Assembly: GCF_002211305.1 (NCBI RefSeq)
Contig: NZ_LOKW01000009.1
Location: 1-64,000 of the forward strand
Direction of reading: 5' to 3'
Length of the DNA stretch: 64,000 nucleotides
Source of the DNA: Rhizobium sp. R634
Lineage (GTDB): Bacteria > Pseudomonadota > Alphaproteobacteria > Rhizobiales > Rhizobiaceae
Part shown: piece by piece, positions 62,598-64,000 of the stretch
Position numbering within the stretch: position 1 is the first letter of the stretch
How the letters are laid out: each line of letters opens with the position of its first letter
Program-made: the position numbers and the translations under genes
The notes under the pieces: generated by a model
What the model saw: the letters and a program-made list of their open reading frames with translations, nothing else
Databases searched by the model: none
Told to the model about the DNA's origin: nothing

Positions 62598-63617
62598 ATG
62601 AACAGGATGCAGATCAAGAAGCGTTCGCTGGTCTTCTTTATGGTACCGCAATTCACCATGCTGCCCTTCTCGGCGGCCGTGGACACCTTGCGCATCGCCA
62701 ATCGCATGCTCGGCTACCAGGCCTATACCTGGCGGCTCGCCTCCGTCGATGGAGACAAGGTCTATTCTTCCTGCGGCATCGGCATCGAGGCGAATTCCTC
62801 GCTTGCCGAGGAGCGCCGTCATCTCGGCGGCGAAAACCGGCCCGGCATGGTGCTCGTCTGTTCCGGCATCGACATCGAAGAGTTCAACAACAAGTCGGTT
62901 AATGCCTGGCTGCGCGAATGCTACAATCGCGGCGTCGCGGTCGGCAGCCTCTGTACGGGCGCGCATGTGCTTGCCCAGGCTGGTCTCCTGAACGGCAAGC
63001 GCTGCGCCATCCACTGGGAGAACCTGCCGGGCTTTTCCGAAGCCTTTCCGCAAGCGGAGGTCTATGCCGATCTCTACGAGGTCGACGGCAATCTCTATAC
63101 CTGCGCCGGCGGCACCGCCTCGCTCGACATGATGCTGAACCTCATCGGCGAGGATTTCGGCGAAAGCCTGGTTAACCGCATCTGCGAGCAGCACCTGACC
63201 GACCGCGTGCGCAACCCGCATGACCGTCAGCGCCTGCCGCTGCGCGCCCGCCTCGGCGTCCAGAACGCCAAGGTCCTGTCGATCATCGAGCTGATGGAAG
63301 GCAACCTCGCCGAGCCGCTGTCGCTGATCGAGATCGCCGACGGCGCCGGCCTCTCGCGCCGCCAGATCGAGCGGCTGTTCCGCCAGGAGATGGGCCGTTC
63401 GCCTGCCCGCTACTATCTGGAAATCCGCCTTGACCGCGCCCGCCACCTGCTGGTGCAGTCCTCCATGCCCGTCGTCGAAGTCGCCGTCGCCTGCGGCTTC
63501 GTCTCGGCCTCGCATTTCTCCAAGTGTTATCGCGAACTCTACCACCGCTCTCCGCAGCAGGAGCGCGCCGAGCGCAAGATGACCATGGCGACGGCAAGAC
63601 AGGCGGTTGCGGCTTGA
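62598..63617 (+). CDS. GlxA-family transcriptional regulator (DJ-1/PfpI plus AraC)
   Basis: About 339 aa. The N-terminal class I amidotransferase-like domain has VVAVGSLCTGAHVLAQAGLL-type sequence with Cys (read GSLCTGAH), followed by two AraC helix-turn-helices (LSLIEIADGAGLSRRQIERL and VVEVAVACGFVSASHFSK). Relatives control choline/carnitine or arginine catabolism; target not known here. ATG at 62586 is another start. It lies just downstream of the right repeat. Confidence 0.9.
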   Translation: MNRMQIKKRSLVFFMVPQFTMLPFSAAVDTLRIANRMLGYQAYTWRLASVDGDKVYSSCGIGIEANSSLAEERRHLGGENRPGMVLVCSGIDIEEFNNKSVNAWLRECYNRGVAVGSLCTGAHVLAQAGLLNGKRCAIHWENLPGFSEAFPQAEVYADLYEVDGNLYTCAGGTASLDMMLNLIGEDFGESLVNRICEQHLTDRVRNPHDRQRLPLRARLGVQNAKVLSIIELMEGNLAEPLSLIEIADGAGLSRRQIERLFRQEMGRSPARYYLEIRLDRARHLLVQSSMPVVEVAVACGFVSASHFSKCYRELYHRSPQQERAERKMTMATARQAVAA

Positions 63618-63651
63618 GGCGACCGCAACACAAGAAGCTGACCCATTCCTT

Positions 63652-63731
63652 CGTCATGCTCGGCCTTGTGCCGAGCATCTAACCACGGGTTGATAGGGCA
63701 GCAGATCCTCGGCACAAGGCCGAGGATGACG
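63652..63731. repeat. Rhizobial palindromic repeat, family B
   Basis: Arms CGTCATGCTCGGCCTTGTGC and GCACAAGGCCGAGGATGACG, between the convergent GlxA-type and diguanylate cyclase genes. Confidence 0.87.
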
Positions 63732-63751
63732 ACCAGTGGCGACAGGCCGCC

Positions 63752-64000
63752 CTACTGCGCCGCCTCCTCCGTCATCTTCGCGTCGGAATAGACCTGATTG
63801 CGGCCGCGGTGCTTGGCCATGTAGAGGAACTGGTCGGCGGCGTTCAGGTAGTTTTCGAAGGTTTCGTAGCTGCCGATTTCGGCAATGCCGATCGAGATGG
63901 TGACGCCGAGTTCCTCATCGTCGGCCGTCACCTTCAGCCGCGAAATGTCGGAGCGGATCTCGTCGCAGAGTTTGGTTGCGGCGGCCGAATCCATCTGCGG
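63752..64000 (-). CDS. Diguanylate cyclase, C-terminal end of GGDEF domain (partial)
   Basis: The last 80 or so residues of a GGDEF domain: GVTISIGIAEIGSYETFENY and AADQFLYMAKHRGRNQVY are typical. The GGDEF signature itself and any sensor domain lie beyond the right edge. Members make cyclic di-GMP. Confidence 0.9.
   Translation of the reverse strand, partial: PQMDSAAATKLCDEIRSDISRLKVTADDEELGVTISIGIAEIGSYETFENYLNAADQFLYMAKHRGRNQVYSDAKMTEEAAQ

Overview
The window looks like chromosomal DNA of a Rhizobium species close to R. etli / R. leguminosarum. The evidence is high GC content, an aerobic cobalamin pathway (cobA, B, C, D, E, N, O, P, Q, W), the acpXL to lpxXL cluster that builds the 27-hydroxyoctacosanoate chain of rhizobial lipid A, an FnrN-type regulator with paired anaeroboxes, and many rhizobial palindromic intergenic repeats. 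No rRNA gene, complete tRNA gene or CRISPR array was seen.

Layout. 1-100: tail of an IS110-type transposase cut by the window edge. 287-12106: a sugar uptake and catabolism operon on the minus strand (binding protein, two permeases, ATPase, GH2 beta-mannosidase, sugar isomerase/epimerase, Gfo/Idh/MocA oxidoreductase, aldo/keto reductase), divergent from its likely LacI-family regulator. 12325-15467: methyltransferase, C39-like papain-fold protein, DdlA-type ligase and a small P-loop kinase-like protein. 15644-18025: methyltransferase, two GNAT acetyltransferases (one interrupted by an amber codon) and a ParDE toxin-antitoxin pair. 18186-22164: gnd, an AraC regulator and small stand-alone enzymes. 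22346-27904: the very-long-chain fatty acid / lipid A operon. 28288-29777: fnrN, an L,D-transpeptidase and a zinc ribbon protein.

29866-50821 is mostly cobalamin biosynthesis. cobA-cobB-cobC-cobD overlap by 4 bp at each junction. cobE stands apart. cobP-cobW-cobN-cobO lie behind a cobalamin riboswitch. cobQ lies further on. Among them sit a nucleoside hydrolase, a TauE-type permease, a SnoaL/XRE pair, a ClC channel, an adenylate cyclase that seems to start at ATT, and an SDR. 51469-57111: an orphan betaine-type binding protein, an entericidin-like lipoprotein of 51 aa, LysR regulators, a LysE/ArgP exporter-regulator pair and a GreA/GreB factor. 57330-59219: mgtC and four very small stress-type genes. 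59205-62368: a single-gene island coding for a 930-aa DEAH helicase with two predicted membrane segments, bracketed by 80-bp direct repeats that contain a transcription terminator. 62598-64000: a GlxA-type regulator and the end of a diguanylate cyclase.

The most unusual observations are: the repeat-bracketed membrane helicase island; two palindromic repeats inserted in frame inside cobN, one beside a fragment resembling the 3' end of a tRNA; an ATT start preceded by GGAGG in the cyclase gene; a ketosynthase (FabF2XL) whose catalytic Cys is replaced by Glu, as in a chain-length factor; and a GNAT gene broken by one Trp-to-amber change.
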